A stretch of DNA of 64,000 bases from Franzmannia qiaohouensis (GCF_031451695.1 NZ_JARWAM010000003.1:1-64000); one strand, 5' to 3'; shown: positions 25,797-34,925, counted from the stretch's first letter. Notes: a model not told the origin generated them from the sequence alone. Numbers and translations are program-made.

Positions 25797-27146
25797 TTAA
25801 TGGCTATTGAGTGAGTTTTTGTCGCCAGCAGGCCATAGCCCCAGCTTGCGCAGGCACTGCTCTCGGGCCGCTCGGGCCTCATCAGGTGACGTGGAGCTCG
25901 GTGGCGTGGGCGCCGGCGCCTGCGTGGATGGCTGAGCCGCGGCACGGGGTTCAGACAGATGCTTGGCCGGTGAAGCGCTCTGGGTCCTGCTGCCCGCCCG
26001 GCATTCGGCCTGGGTCTGGGCATAGCCGGTCGCCACGAACTCGCCCCTGATAGCGCGCTTGATCAGCCCCCGCAGGAAGCCCTTGGGGTTTCTCACCGAA
26101 CCGCTGCTCACACGACCCGCCGCCTCATCGAGAATCGCTTGCTGGGTATCGCCCGATAGGCCCGACATCAGGAGTTGAGTCGCCTGACGTTCACTCCCAT
26201 CCAGCGAGAGACACGCCGGCCAGTGCAGCCTCGGGGCTGACGTACCTGTAGGTTTTACACAGTGTGAAGTACGTACTGTACGGGAAGAACTGCCCGAGTT
26301 TTCATCGAGAACTGCCTCGACAGCCCGATAAGCCTTTGATTCCAGACTTGGTTCTCTCTGAAAACCAGGGGAGTTCTCTCGGCTCACCCGGCCGGGTTCT
26401 CGCTGAGAACTCGGCTGCCTGCCCTGGTTCTTCTGCTCAGTCGCAGCGGAGAACTGGGCAGCGTCATGCTTGGCAGGCGACCGGCACTGGGCCTGCCTCG
26501 GCCGAGACGCCAGGGTATCGAGACGCGTCGGCAGCTCATGTAGCGCCCCGGCCTCCTGGAGCTCCTCGAGCACCATGGCAGCAACGGCCTTGACCACCTT
26601 GTTCTGGTGATCCAGGCAGCGACACACATACTCCACGTAGTCGGCATCCAGCACCGAGGCTTCCGCAGGCGAAAGCGGCTCGTCGTGCAGGATATAGACG
26701 TTGCCGATAATGCGGCCGTTCTGCGCGTTGCGCGCCCGATGACCGAGACTGACCCAGCGGGTCAGGCGAAGCACAGCGATAACGCGGGCGACCGTGGCCC
26801 TCGACGCCTTCTGGCCCGGCGCCCCCCGCAGCAAGGGCTGCAGCTCGTCATAGGTCGGCACCGCCGTGGTTCGGTCCGGATTGACCAGCATGCGCATCAT
26901 CTGCCAGCCAAGCTTGTCGACGTGCCCGAGGCGGGGATCCAGCAGCAGAGACCGCGGCACGGTCTCATGGGGGTTCCCGAAAAACAGCAGGCCATCGAGG
27001 CCTGACGAAGCCTCCCCTGACCGCTCCGTCTCGCCGTTCACAGCGCCAGACGCCGGGGGCTCTCCCCGGCGCTGGGTCATCTCGGAAGCTGCCTGGCCGA
27101 TCAGGCGATCCAGCCCCTGCCGAGTGGCGTCCCGCAGCTGCACCAT
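25797..27146 (-). CDS. STY4528-family protein of the ICE maintenance module
   Basis: 449 residues from ATG 27146, which overlaps the DUF2857 stop by one base; GGGAGA lies six bases before it. The N-terminal part (about 45-190) contains winged-helix-like DNA-binding character (SRATVARVIAVLRLTRWVSLGHR). It is followed by a low-complexity Ser/Gln/Pro region and a C-terminal conserved segment (PKGFLRGLIKRAIRGEF). A replication-initiator-like role is inference. Its coding sequence contains several regularly spaced GTTCTC motifs. Confidence 0.8.
   Translation of the reverse strand: MVQLRDATRQGLDRLIGQAASEMTQRRGEPPASGAVNGETERSGEASSGLDGLLFFGNPHETVPRSLLLDPRLGHVDKLGWQMMRMLVNPDRTTAVPTYDELQPLLRGAPGQKASRATVARVIAVLRLTRWVSLGHRARNAQNGRIIGNVYILHDEPLSPAEASVLDADYVEYVCRCLDHQNKVVKAVAAMVLEELQEAGALHELPTRLDTLASRPRQAQCRSPAKHDAAQFSAATEQKNQGRQPSSQREPGRVSRENSPGFQREPSLESKAYRAVEAVLDENSGSSSRTVRTSHCVKPTGTSAPRLHWPACLSLDGSERQATQLLMSGLSGDTQQAILDEAAGRVSSGSVRNPKGFLRGLIKRAIRGEFVATGYAQTQAECRAGSRTQSASPAKHLSEPRAAAQPSTQAPAPTPPSSTSPDEARAAREQCLRKLGLWPAGDKNSLNSH
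26351..26401. repeat. GTTCTC motifs at 22-23-bp spacing inside the STY4528-like gene
   Basis: GTTCTC occurs at 26,351-26,356, 26,373-26,378 and 26,396-26,401. The inverse GAGAAC occurs at 26,307, 26,405 and 26,449. The encoded segment is low complexity, so a protein-level repeat could explain it; an iteron-like array is the alternative. Confidence 0.4.
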
Positions 27147-27748
27147 CACCGCTCTCCCGCAGGGGACGTCCACTCTTCGGCCGGGGGCGCCGTGCGCGGC
27201 TGGCCGGGATCGACCCACTGCTTGATCAGGTGCCACACCACCGCCAGCGGGATATCGGTCTCCTCGGCGAGGGTGACCATACCCTGCAGGTCGTCGGTCG
27301 CCTTGGGGTCCAGGGCGATATGCTGCCAGCGCTCCCAGGCATCATGCTCTGCCTGCTCCGACGGCATCGCCAGCCGCCCCTGGCGCGGCGCAATGCCCAG
27401 CAGCTGGCGACGCGTCGAGCAGTCGTTGCCGGTCAGGCCGAAGAAGGCTCCCATCATGCTGACGCTGGCCCCCAGCCTCAGGCAGCGGTCGATCAGGGTC
27501 TCACGATCCTGGTCACGATCGATGCGCGCCAGAACACCGCGCAGCGCGGCATGATCCACCGAGAAGCGCGCTACCACCGGCCCTGCGCAGGCCAGCGAGT
27601 CGATATCGCTCGCCCTCAGCCGTCGCAGGGTGCGCAGCTCATCCTCACTGAAGCCAAGGGCCAGCGCTCGGCGCATATTGCCCTCCCGAAGAAACCCCAT
27701 GACCTGGCTGAGCAGCGCCTGGTTCAGGTTGGCGGATGAAGAGCTCAT
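27146..27748 (-). CDS. DUF2857 family protein (STY4526-like)
   Basis: 200 residues. The N-terminal helical segment (NQALLSQVMGFLREGNMRRALALGFSEDELRTL) and the following LGASVSMMGAFFGLTGNDCSTRRQLLG match DUF2857, which is restricted to ICEs of this class. It may be a DNA-binding regulator. The start overlaps the parB-like stop by 4 bases. Confidence 0.85.
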   Translation of the reverse strand: MSSSSANLNQALLSQVMGFLREGNMRRALALGFSEDELRTLRRLRASDIDSLACAGPVVARFSVDHAALRGVLARIDRDQDRETLIDRCLRLGASVSMMGAFFGLTGNDCSTRRQLLGIAPRQGRLAMPSEQAEHDAWERWQHIALDPKATDDLQGMVTLAEETDIPLAVVWHLIKQWVDPGQPRTAPPAEEWTSPAGER

Positions 27749-29649
27749 GACTGGGCCTCCTGTTGTCCCTGCAGGTGTTCACGAAGGCGGCGAATCAGCC
27801 GCACCAGACGGAAGAAACGAAGCAGTACCGCATCGTCCCAGGCACTCTCATCGCCCTCTTCCCGATGGGTGCCCAGCAGCGCTCCCCATAGGGTGGCGTC
27901 AGAGGGGTACTCGGGATTGAGTTCACCGCGCAGGCTCGCCAGCGCCTGCCAGGCGAAGCGTGCACGGCGGTCGGCGGCGTCCGGCAGCGGGTTGAGGTCG
28001 AAACCGATGCCGTCGTCATCGGCGACCACCACGTCGCTGCCGCCGAAGCCTCCCCAGCGGGCAATCACCTGGACCAGCTCGCGGATACGAATACGCAGTG
28101 AGCGGGGCTCATCCTCCACCCCTTCGATAAACCAGACGTCGGCAATGGGCGGGGTGGTTTCGCCGGAGAGCACCGGCGCCGCCAGGGGGGCCAGCTGCTC
28201 GAAATCGAAGCTGGGCACGCCGAGCTCGCTGGCCAGATGGTGGCGGTAACCGCGCTTCCCCGGACTCTCCTGCCAGCTGGACTGGGTCAGCCCCTCGAGG
28301 CGGGCGGCCCGCTCGGCTTCTGTCCGAGCAGCCCCCTCTGGCCAGTCGACCTCCTCCTCTGGGGTCGCAGCCATGGGCACAGGGCCAGGCTCCGACGCCG
28401 GCTCACCGATTCCTCGCAGCACGGGAGACGATGATTCGCTCAGCTGCTCCTTTTCACGCTCCAGCGCGGCAACCTGCTCACGCAGCCGAAGCAGCTCGGC
28501 GCTCTCTGTCCTCTCGTCGTCGGAAAGCGCGTCTCTGCCCAGGGCCCGTGGCGATGGCAGCTGCTCAGCTTGGGGCTGGGATTGGGGTTCACGGCCAGAG
28601 TCGGAAGCAGACACCTTCGCCACCGGCGCACCGCCCGCGGCGGGCTCGGCAGAGGTCTCGGGCAGCGGTGGATAAAGCGAGGGCGGCTGGGCGTCGGGGT
28701 CGCGCATCTGCTGCAGCTCAACGTCCAGGGCTTCGAAGGCCTGATGCTCTTCCAGGTCCCAGCGCCGCTTGCGATAGGTGACGATGTTATCGAGGGTCAG
28801 CTCGCAGACGTTGAAGTGCACGCCGGTGTGGTCGGCCAGCATGCCGCACAGCCGATCCACCACGATGCTCCAGTTCATCTCTGTCTGGCCCTCGTCATCG
28901 AACCAGGCCATGGTCTGGTGCCAGGCCTCGGCAAAGCCCTCGGGCGCGACCTCCTCGGTGCAGCGCTCCCAGATCAGTCGGCAGGCTTCCCGGTAGCTGA
29001 TCAGCTTCTCGACCTGTGGCCGCCCTAAGCCGCTGTAAAGGGTGTTGGGCAGGGTGGGCAGCAGATGCTCGACGGTATAGAGCATCTTGCTGATATGGCT
29101 CTGGGCAACCTGATAGCCATCCTCGGCCAGGCGCTTGACCAGCTCGCGCTGCGAGAGCGTGTCGCCGCTCTCTTCCTCGTACATCGCCTTGGCATCCACT
29201 ACGCCCTTGGCACGCTCGATCCAGAGCAGCTGGCCGCGGTTGTCGTTCTCGCTGAGATGCCCTGTCAGCATCTTCACTTCCGACTGCCAGGGTCGGTACA
29301 GGGCATAGAAGGCGTGGAAGCGCGACTCGCCGGTCTCCTCAAAGAGCTCGCGCAGGATCTGCAGGCGGGTATTGCCGCCATCACAGATGGTGTAGTGCTT
29401 CTCCCCCGGCCGCTGGGTCACCGGGGGCTTGTGCTTGAGACCCGCGGCACGGATCGAAGCCTTGATCTCCTCGTACTTGGGATTCCGGACCTGCCGGGGG
29501 TTGTGCTCGTAGGGCTTGAGCATGTCCAGCGTGACCCAGACGGCCATCTCCTGGTCAGGAGGAGTTACGGCATCCACGGGCTGCCCCTGACGCTTGGGGC
29601 CCGGCTGCATCAGGCGTTCGCGAAGCTGCTGGTCGGTAGGACGTTTCAT
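27745..29649 (-). CDS. ParB-family protein of PFGI-1-class ICE (TIGR03764)
   Basis: 634 residues. The ParB/sulfiredoxin domain is N-terminal: MLKPYEHNPRQVRNPKYEEI near 38-57 and ICDGGNTRLQIL near 88-99, followed by a helix-turn-helix region (about 165-215). The C-terminal half is long, charged and specific to ICE ParB proteins. It probably works with the ParA near the element end in partition of the excised circle. The start overlaps a short upstream frame by ATGA. Confidence 0.92.
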   Translation of the reverse strand: MKRPTDQQLRERLMQPGPKRQGQPVDAVTPPDQEMAVWVTLDMLKPYEHNPRQVRNPKYEEIKASIRAAGLKHKPPVTQRPGEKHYTICDGGNTRLQILRELFEETGESRFHAFYALYRPWQSEVKMLTGHLSENDNRGQLLWIERAKGVVDAKAMYEEESGDTLSQRELVKRLAEDGYQVAQSHISKMLYTVEHLLPTLPNTLYSGLGRPQVEKLISYREACRLIWERCTEEVAPEGFAEAWHQTMAWFDDEGQTEMNWSIVVDRLCGMLADHTGVHFNVCELTLDNIVTYRKRRWDLEEHQAFEALDVELQQMRDPDAQPPSLYPPLPETSAEPAAGGAPVAKVSASDSGREPQSQPQAEQLPSPRALGRDALSDDERTESAELLRLREQVAALEREKEQLSESSSPVLRGIGEPASEPGPVPMAATPEEEVDWPEGAARTEAERAARLEGLTQSSWQESPGKRGYRHHLASELGVPSFDFEQLAPLAAPVLSGETTPPIADVWFIEGVEDEPRSLRIRIRELVQVIARWGGFGGSDVVVADDDGIGFDLNPLPDAADRRARFAWQALASLRGELNPEYPSDATLWGALLGTHREEGDESAWDDAVLLRFFRLVRLIRRLREHLQGQQEAQS

Positions 29650-29735
29650 CGGGTGACTTCCTTGGTGACGGTGCTGACAGAAGCGGCGCAGGCATGCGGC
29701 GCCCTGGTGCTGATGACAGTGGCATCACTCGTCAT
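29646..29735 (-). CDS. Possible 29-residue linker frame between hicA and parB
   Basis: A short frame beginning MTSDATVISTR. It starts inside the end of the hicA-like gene and stops with ATGA overlap on the parB start. It has no hydrophobic or recognised motif and no strong ribosome site. It may serve only to couple translation of parB to the genes before it. Confidence 0.25.
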   Translation of the reverse strand: MTSDATVISTRAPHACAASVSTVTKEVTR

Positions 29736-29961
29736 GGCGGCACCTCTGCTGCCACTCCGCCCGACGCAACTGGGAGCGGGCATTGAGCTCGGCGCGGCGG
29801 TCCTTGGTGGTGAAGGAGGTGAAGACCGGCGCACAGCCCGGCTTGCTGAACCGCAGGTGACCGCCGCTGGTACGCTGCACCTCCCATCCCTGAGACGCGG
29901 CATAGCGAATCAGGCGCTGCATCCCCTTGCACCCTCGCGCTACAGAAGACGACTTACTCAT
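29725..29961 (-). CDS. HicA-family protein, orphan
   Basis: 78 residues. The double-stranded-RNA-binding-like HicA fold is visible in LIRYAASQGWEVQRTSGGHLRFSKPG, with the catalytic-type His in GGHLRF. HicA toxins are mRNA interferases normally paired with HicB, but no hicB neighbour is present. In ICEs such solitary copies may have been recruited for another role. It overlaps the DUF7673 gene by 8 bases. Confidence 0.75.
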   Translation of the reverse strand: MSKSSSVARGCKGMQRLIRYAASQGWEVQRTSGGHLRFSKPGCAPVFTSFTTKDRRAELNARSQLRRAEWQQRCRHDE

Positions 29962-30334
29962 CTTCGGCCTCCTCGATCTCCCAGAAGCGTTTCAGCAAGG
30001 CATCACCGCCCTCGATGAAGGTGTGGATCTCGTGGCCGCTGTAGGTGGCCATCCGGATCACCGTGAGGGCATCCGCCTGCAGGTCCGCATCGAGCCCCCG
30101 CAGCCGCTGCATCTCGAAGGGCCAGTGGTAGCCGTTGTAGAGTCCGAGCAGGAGGCGACGAAGATGGTGGGACTGGCCGCTATGGCCCTCGGCCACACGG
30201 ATCAGGTGCTCGAGCGCTGACAGGCCCTCCCGTTCCGCCTCGAGCTGCCGCTGGCGGGTCTCGTGCATGACCTGGGCAAGGGCCTGTGAGAGCCGGGAGC
30301 GGGGGTCGGGTGTGCGTACACGATGCTGGCTCAT
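29954..30334 (-). CDS. DUF7673-like protein
   Basis: 126 residues from ATG 30334, overlapping the dnaB stop by 4 bases (ATGA). The central stretch ALEHLIRVAEGHSGQSHHLR and the following ALTVIRMATYSG resemble the short DUF7673 domain found in mobile-element proteins. Function unknown. The tail is acidic. Confidence 0.65.
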   Translation of the reverse strand: MSQHRVRTPDPRSRLSQALAQVMHETRQRQLEAEREGLSALEHLIRVAEGHSGQSHHLRRLLLGLYNGYHWPFEMQRLRGLDADLQADALTVIRMATYSGHEIHTFIEGGDALLKRFWEIEEAEDE

Positions 30335-31734
30335 GGGGTCCCCTCCTGGTGCTGCCACGCCAACGGTTTGAAGCGCGCCGACTCTCCCTGGAACGCCAGG
30401 TGCACGGTGCCGGTCGGCCCGTTGCGCTGCTTGCCCAGGATCAGCTCGGCCAGGCCGTGGCTGTCTTCGTTCTCGGGGTGGTAGACCTCGTCGCGGTAGA
30501 TGAAGGCGATCACGTCGGCGTCCTGCTCCAGCGCACCGCTGTCACGCAGATCGGCCATGCAGGGGCGCTTGTTGGGGCGGGTTTCCAGCGAGCGGTTGAG
30601 CTGCGACAGGGCAATGACCGGAGAGCGCAGCTCCTTGGCGGTCTCCTTGAGAATCCGACTGACCTTGCCCACCTCGAGGGTCCGGTTCTCGCTGCCCGGC
30701 TCCTGAAGCAGCTGCAGGTAGTCCACCAGGATCATGGAGGGGCGCCCGAAGCGGCGCGTCATGCGGCGTGCGCGAGCCTTAAGGCTGGAGGCGGTGATGC
30801 CTGAGGCATCATCGATCAAGAGCTTCCCTTCCAGCTGGGTGAGCCGATTGACCGCAGCGGTCACCTTCGGCCAATCCTCGTCCTCCATCTTTCCGGTGCG
30901 CAGCTTCTGCAGGGAGACATTGCCCAGGCTGGCGATCAACCGCAGCATCAGCTGCGACTCGGGCATCTCCAGGGAGAAGATAAAGACCGGACCGGCAACC
31001 TCCTCTGCCGTCAGCGCATGCTCCGCGAAGCCGAGCCCCATGGCGGTCTTGCCCATGGAGGGGCGGCCGGCCAGGATAATGAGATCCCCGGGCTGCCAGC
31101 CCGCGGTCATGGCATCCAGCTCGCTAAGTCCGCTCGGGATACCCGTCACCCCGCCCTGCGCATTGAAGGCCTGATCAATGACGTTGATGGCCTCCCCCAG
31201 CATCTCCTTCATGGAGCTCAGCCGCTCATGCCGGTCCTCCGTCAGGGCGAAGAGCTTCTGCTCGGCCTCCTCGATCAGCTCGGCGGCCGAACGGCCCTGG
31301 GCGTTCAGGGCCTGCTGGTTCAGCGTGAAGCAGGTATGGATCAGCTGACGCAGCGCATGGCGATCCCGCACGATCTCGGCATAGGCCACGACATTGGCCG
31401 CGCTGGGCGTATTGCGGGCCAGCTCTGCCAGGAAGGCGAGGCCTCCCACCTGCTCCAGCTGACGCGCCTCCTCCAGCGCTTCGGAGACGGTCACCACATC
31501 CATCGGCTGGTCACGCTCGGCCAGCCCCTGAATGGCCTGAAACACCAGGCGATGGGCCTGCTGATAGAACATTGCCGGCGCCAGGCGGTCGGCGACCTCG
31601 TCCCACATGGCGTTATCCAGCATCAGGCCGCCCAGCACCGACTGCTCCGCTTCCAGGCTGTGCGGTGGCAGGTAACCCGGCTCGGAGCGCTCTTCCACAC
31701 CTGGCAGCACCGCCAGATTCTCAATGGCACTCAT
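30331..31734 (-). CDS. dnaB: Replicative DNA helicase, DnaB family (ICE copy)
   Basis: 467 residues. N-terminal DnaB domain with PHSLEAEQSVLGGLML near 22-37; RecA-like core with ILAGRPSMGKTAMG near residue 225, IFSLEMP and VDYLQLL. It is a full-length hexameric helicase. Its place between parA and the maintenance genes is the standard ICE order, so it is the element's own copy. Confidence 0.93.
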   Translation of the reverse strand: MSAIENLAVLPGVEERSEPGYLPPHSLEAEQSVLGGLMLDNAMWDEVADRLAPAMFYQQAHRLVFQAIQGLAERDQPMDVVTVSEALEEARQLEQVGGLAFLAELARNTPSAANVVAYAEIVRDRHALRQLIHTCFTLNQQALNAQGRSAAELIEEAEQKLFALTEDRHERLSSMKEMLGEAINVIDQAFNAQGGVTGIPSGLSELDAMTAGWQPGDLIILAGRPSMGKTAMGLGFAEHALTAEEVAGPVFIFSLEMPESQLMLRLIASLGNVSLQKLRTGKMEDEDWPKVTAAVNRLTQLEGKLLIDDASGITASSLKARARRMTRRFGRPSMILVDYLQLLQEPGSENRTLEVGKVSRILKETAKELRSPVIALSQLNRSLETRPNKRPCMADLRDSGALEQDADVIAFIYRDEVYHPENEDSHGLAELILGKQRNGPTGTVHLAFQGESARFKPLAWQHQEGTP

Positions 31735-32587
31735 CGTGGCAGCCTCCCTGCATGGCGGTGGTGCTGACCATGGTGTCGATCAGCGGCTGCCAGTCAGGAT
31801 TGAGCTCACAGGCCATCGCCTTGACCTGATCGGCAGCGGCGGGCGACTTGCGGCCGGCGGGCTTGCGCGGCTCGAACTGGTGAGCCGGCAGGCCGGCGCT
31901 GGCGGCCTGCCGGAAGGCCACACCGGCGCGAATGGTGTTCTGCATCACGGTGACGCCCTGCTCACCGGCGGCGAACATCTCCGCCAGCGTCTGGTGAATG
32001 CCCCGCGCATCGGCGGTTTCATCCAGACGGTTCACGAGTACGGAAACGGGGGGAACGGAGAGGTGGGTGAACTGGCTGAGCGCCTCGAGATCGCGCAGCA
32101 GGCCGACAGTGCCGCGCACGAACTCGCGGGCGGAGAGCAGCTCGGGGGTGATGGGAGAGAGGGCATGATCGGAAGCCAGGACCGCCATCTCCAGGGTGAT
32201 GGAGCGTGCCCCCTGGGTATCGATCAGAACGAGGTCATAGCCCGATAGGCTGGAGAGCAGCTGGGCGAGCCGGAAGCGGCCGTCCGGGGCGTTGAGCAGC
32301 AGCTGAGGAAGCTGGCCGGCGTGATCGTTGGAGATCACCACATCCAGGTTGGGATGGGCCGTTTGCGATATGACGCGGTCGGGAGCCGTGTCGCTGAGCG
32401 CGATCAGCTCATAGGTACCGCCGGAGGCCTCGGTGCGAAGAGGGTAGTAGCTGGAGAGGGTCGGCTGGCTGTCCAGGTCGATGAACAGGACCCTGAGGCC
32501 CGCATCGGCCAGGAGGCCGCCCAGATTGGCTGTGACGGTGGTCTTGCCGACGCCGCCCTTGGTGGAGATAACAGACATGATGCGCAT
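31721..32587 (-). CDS. parA: ParA/Soj-family ATPase at the ICE end
   Basis: 288 residues. The deviant Walker A KGGVGKTTVTANL near residues 10-22 and FIDLDSQPTLS identify a ParA-type ATPase. In ICEs of this class parA/soj is the terminal gene next to one attachment site and is needed for retention of the excised element. Here the tRNA 3' end is only 66 bases away, which marks the element boundary. GAGGG lies nine bases before ATG 32587; an internal ATG is at 32578. Confidence 0.93.
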   Translation of the reverse strand: MRIMSVISTKGGVGKTTVTANLGGLLADAGLRVLFIDLDSQPTLSSYYPLRTEASGGTYELIALSDTAPDRVISQTAHPNLDVVISNDHAGQLPQLLLNAPDGRFRLAQLLSSLSGYDLVLIDTQGARSITLEMAVLASDHALSPITPELLSAREFVRGTVGLLRDLEALSQFTHLSVPPVSVLVNRLDETADARGIHQTLAEMFAAGEQGVTVMQNTIRAGVAFRQAASAGLPAHQFEPRKPAGRKSPAAADQVKAMACELNPDWQPLIDTMVSTTAMQGGCHDECH

Positions 32588-32652
32588 TGATTGTGCCCTC
32601 GTGTGGTAACGAGTGGCCTAAGGGTCGAACCTCAATCAATGCAGTGCGTACT

Positions 32653-32698
32653 TGGTGGGCCCAGCTGGACTCGAACCAGCGACCAAGGGATTATGAGT
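32653..32698 (-). pseudogene. Displaced 3' half of a CAU-anticodon tRNA; junction of the ICE and the second island
   Basis: On the minus strand this reads ACTCATAATC, then the rest of the anticodon stem, variable loop, T arm and CCA end of a tRNA. Its anticodon stem strand TCCCT does not pair with the intact tRNA at 53,442 (GCCGA). It does pair with the GGGGA of the 5' half at 53,595-53,635. Joined at the shared 10-bp core GATTATGAGT (32,689-32,698), the two halves give a perfect 77-base tRNA. The left edge adjoins the parA end of the ICE. Confidence 0.9.
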
Positions 32699-32819
32699 TT
32701 GCACGCAACGCTGCAAGCCCAGCAAAATCAAGGGTAGCCCACCGTAAGCCAGATAAAACAAAAGTATTTGCGTGACAGTAACTTAGCGTAATTATGCGAA
32801 GGTGGCCAGAACGGATGAG

Positions 32820-32837
32820 TGTACCGCTACTGTACCG
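32820..32837 (+). repeat. TGTACCG doublet near the left island end
   Basis: TGTACCG occurs at 32,820-32,826 and 32,831-32,837, an 11-bp step. The same motif with the same step occurs upstream of the integrase near the other end. Candidate arm-type site for the integrase or an excisionase. Confidence 0.5.
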
Positions 32838-32895
32838 ATGAGCCTTGCTTTTTGGTAAGTCCTAGTCAAGCAGTCCCTTCTGGCTGTCGTCCCGC

Positions 32896-33624
32896 TCATT
32901 GCGTTATAGCGAGTTTTTTTAGATTGCTTTTAATTTGGTATTCGGCAAGTTCAATTGGAAGTTGCCACAGTGATGCTAGCTGGCGTGTGGCCAAATCGCT
33001 ATCCCATGGCATAAGCAGCTTTCCATCGCTCTTTGCAAAAGGGCCGTCTGTCTCTGTGAGGACACGGTCTTTTGGCATCATTGATGCCAACTGGCGGCCA
33101 GACTTGGTCAATAGCATGGCAGGACCTACAGAAAACCAGCATCCGATATCAATGGCTTTTTTAAGCTGCGCAGGTGTTCCTGTAAACCAGTGAAGTATTG
33201 GCGTGCCATTTATACCTGTGATTTCATCAATCACGACTTCTGCACTTGCTCGGCTATGTATAGACATTATCCTTCCGCCGTTACGATGGACGCTACGGAG
33301 GATATGGCGGAAAACGGAAATCTGAACCTGCCAGTGCTCCTTGAAACCTTTTCCTCCATCCAGCCCCACTTCCCCTACATATCTCGCCTGAGAGATTAGT
33401 GCATCAAACAGCTCCACCTCATTTCTACGTTGGTGGGCAAGTTGTGGATGCAACCCAAGGGCGGTCTGGATTCTTGGGGCATCCTCAGCCAGTTTGGAGG
33501 TCCCATTCCAGGCTTTCGGGGTGGTTGTCACTGACAATACGTATGTTCCCCTTCGCCTACACTCTTCAGCAATGTTGAATGGCTCCGAATACAGATCGAG
33601 GTGGCAATGCATATCGACGGTCAT
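32896..33624 (-). CDS. qatD: QatD, TatD-like hydrolase of the Qat defence system
   Basis: 242 residues. TatD-type metal ligands are visible: MHCHLDL at 5-11, GLHPQLAH, the Glu in VGEVGLDGG, HSR, and TETDGPF near residue 190. TatD proteins are metal-dependent nucleases. It is the last gene of a four-gene set matching QatABCD, and its start overlaps the qatC stop by 4 bases. Confidence 0.88.
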   Translation of the reverse strand: MTVDMHCHLDLYSEPFNIAEECRRRGTYVLSVTTTPKAWNGTSKLAEDAPRIQTALGLHPQLAHQRRNEVELFDALISQARYVGEVGLDGGKGFKEHWQVQISVFRHILRSVHRNGGRIMSIHSRASAEVVIDEITGINGTPILHWFTGTPAQLKKAIDIGCWFSVGPAMLLTKSGRQLASMMPKDRVLTETDGPFAKSDGKLLMPWDSDLATRQLASLWQLPIELAEYQIKSNLKKLAITQ

Positions 33625-34925
33625 AGGGATCTTTCGGCTCTCAGGAAAGCTTCAACCTCGCTCAGCCCATCTAGAAATACGTTTTTATATTCATCGAATG
33701 TCGCGGCAGGAAGTGGGCCACTGTCAACAATCCAAGGGCCTGGATTCCTTGTCGCTTTTTGTTTGATGGCGATACGGAGAGCCTGTAGGTCATCCCGACG
33801 GACGGCTTCACTCAAAACCCCAGTTATGGTGTTAAAAGAGTAATCAGTTTTTTCACTGATCCCTGCCGCAAGAATTGCTGCTCGGCGAATGATACATGGT
33901 ACACAAATGCCGCATTGTTGGTTTGATCGCTTCCAATGACTGCACGACACCGTGTTGGCCACGACTCTTTCTAGCAACTTTCTATTTTGACAATCAGCGG
34001 CCATTTGCCCTTTCGTTTTGAATTGATATGGATTGATAATTCGACATGCGATACCCACAGCATCAAAAAGACTCTGTATGCTTTCGATAAAATATGGGTG
34101 GGTGGTCCGCGTACTCAATGTGCCGATTCGCCGGGGGGTTAGTGGTGCATTTAATGAAATAAAACCATTTTCAGGTACAAATAGGTCAACTGTTCGTTGC
34201 TGAGATACAGCTTGCACAGCAAAGGCGCCTGCAGCGGCAAACGCTAGGAAGTTGAGGCTTCGCGTCCGCATCGTGATGTCAGTCTTGCCGCTGCACAAGT
34301 GTGGATCAGCGTTTATCTCAAAGCGAGAGTACTGCCCTTTGAGTACTTGTGAGATTCTGTCCTGATGTGTTTTATCTCCCTTGTATGCATGGCTTACCAG
34401 CAGCGGGGCGCGCCCTTTTTCTAATAGGTCAATTGCTCCAATGGCTGAGTCTAGACCTCCTGAGAACAGGCTTACACAATCAAGATCTCTCAACCGAATA
34501 AGCTTAAATCGGTCTTTCTGGTGATATGGTGCTGGAGGAGGATAACCACCTTCGATGAATTCGAAATCCCACATATCACCACTAAGGAAGTGAAGAGCCC
34601 GCTCTAGATCTTTTTTAAGTGGAAGCCAGCGTGTTGGCTCATGGAGTGGAAGGTGGACGGAAAAACGGCGAGTCCAGCCATCTTCAGTGTCCGTACGCTT
34701 TACAAAGGTATCTGCGGCTGTTACAGCAAGAGCAATTGTCAGAAAATCCATAACTTGACTGGGTAGTTGTACTCCCAGACGCCGCACCTTATCGATAACC
34801 TGATTTCCGATGTATGATATATCGCCTCGACCCTTCCCGCTTAAACCATATATCTGAACGGGTAATAAGCCATCACTGGCAGGCGGGAGATGAAGGTGAT
34901 CGTGATGAAATACTAGTTTCGTCAT
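33621..34925 (-). CDS. qatC: QatC, QueC-like protein of the Qat defence system
   Basis: 434 residues from ATG 34925, which overlaps the qatB stop by 4 bases. The PP-loop ATP pyrophosphatase motif SGGLDSAIGAIDLL lies near residues 159-172. A C-terminal zinc-type cluster (CSHWKRSNQQCGICVPCIIR) follows, as in QueC. QueC makes preQ0; in Qat the homologue is thought to act on protein or base modification in antiphage defence, but the mechanism was not settled as far as I know. Confidence 0.88.
   Translation of the reverse strand: MTKLVFHHDHLHLPPASDGLLPVQIYGLSGKGRGDISYIGNQVIDKVRRLGVQLPSQVMDFLTIALAVTAADTFVKRTDTEDGWTRRFSVHLPLHEPTRWLPLKKDLERALHFLSGDMWDFEFIEGGYPPPAPYHQKDRFKLIRLRDLDCVSLFSGGLDSAIGAIDLLEKGRAPLLVSHAYKGDKTHQDRISQVLKGQYSRFEINADPHLCSGKTDITMRTRSLNFLAFAAAGAFAVQAVSQQRTVDLFVPENGFISLNAPLTPRRIGTLSTRTTHPYFIESIQSLFDAVGIACRIINPYQFKTKGQMAADCQNRKLLERVVANTVSCSHWKRSNQQCGICVPCIIRRAAILAAGISEKTDYSFNTITGVLSEAVRRDDLQALRIAIKQKATRNPGPWIVDSGPLPAATFDEYKNVFLDGLSEVEAFLRAERSL

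Noticed and set aside
32653..32698. Functional tRNA
   Set aside because: Only the 3' half is present; the sequence upstream of the core (32,699 onward) has no D arm or acceptor strand.
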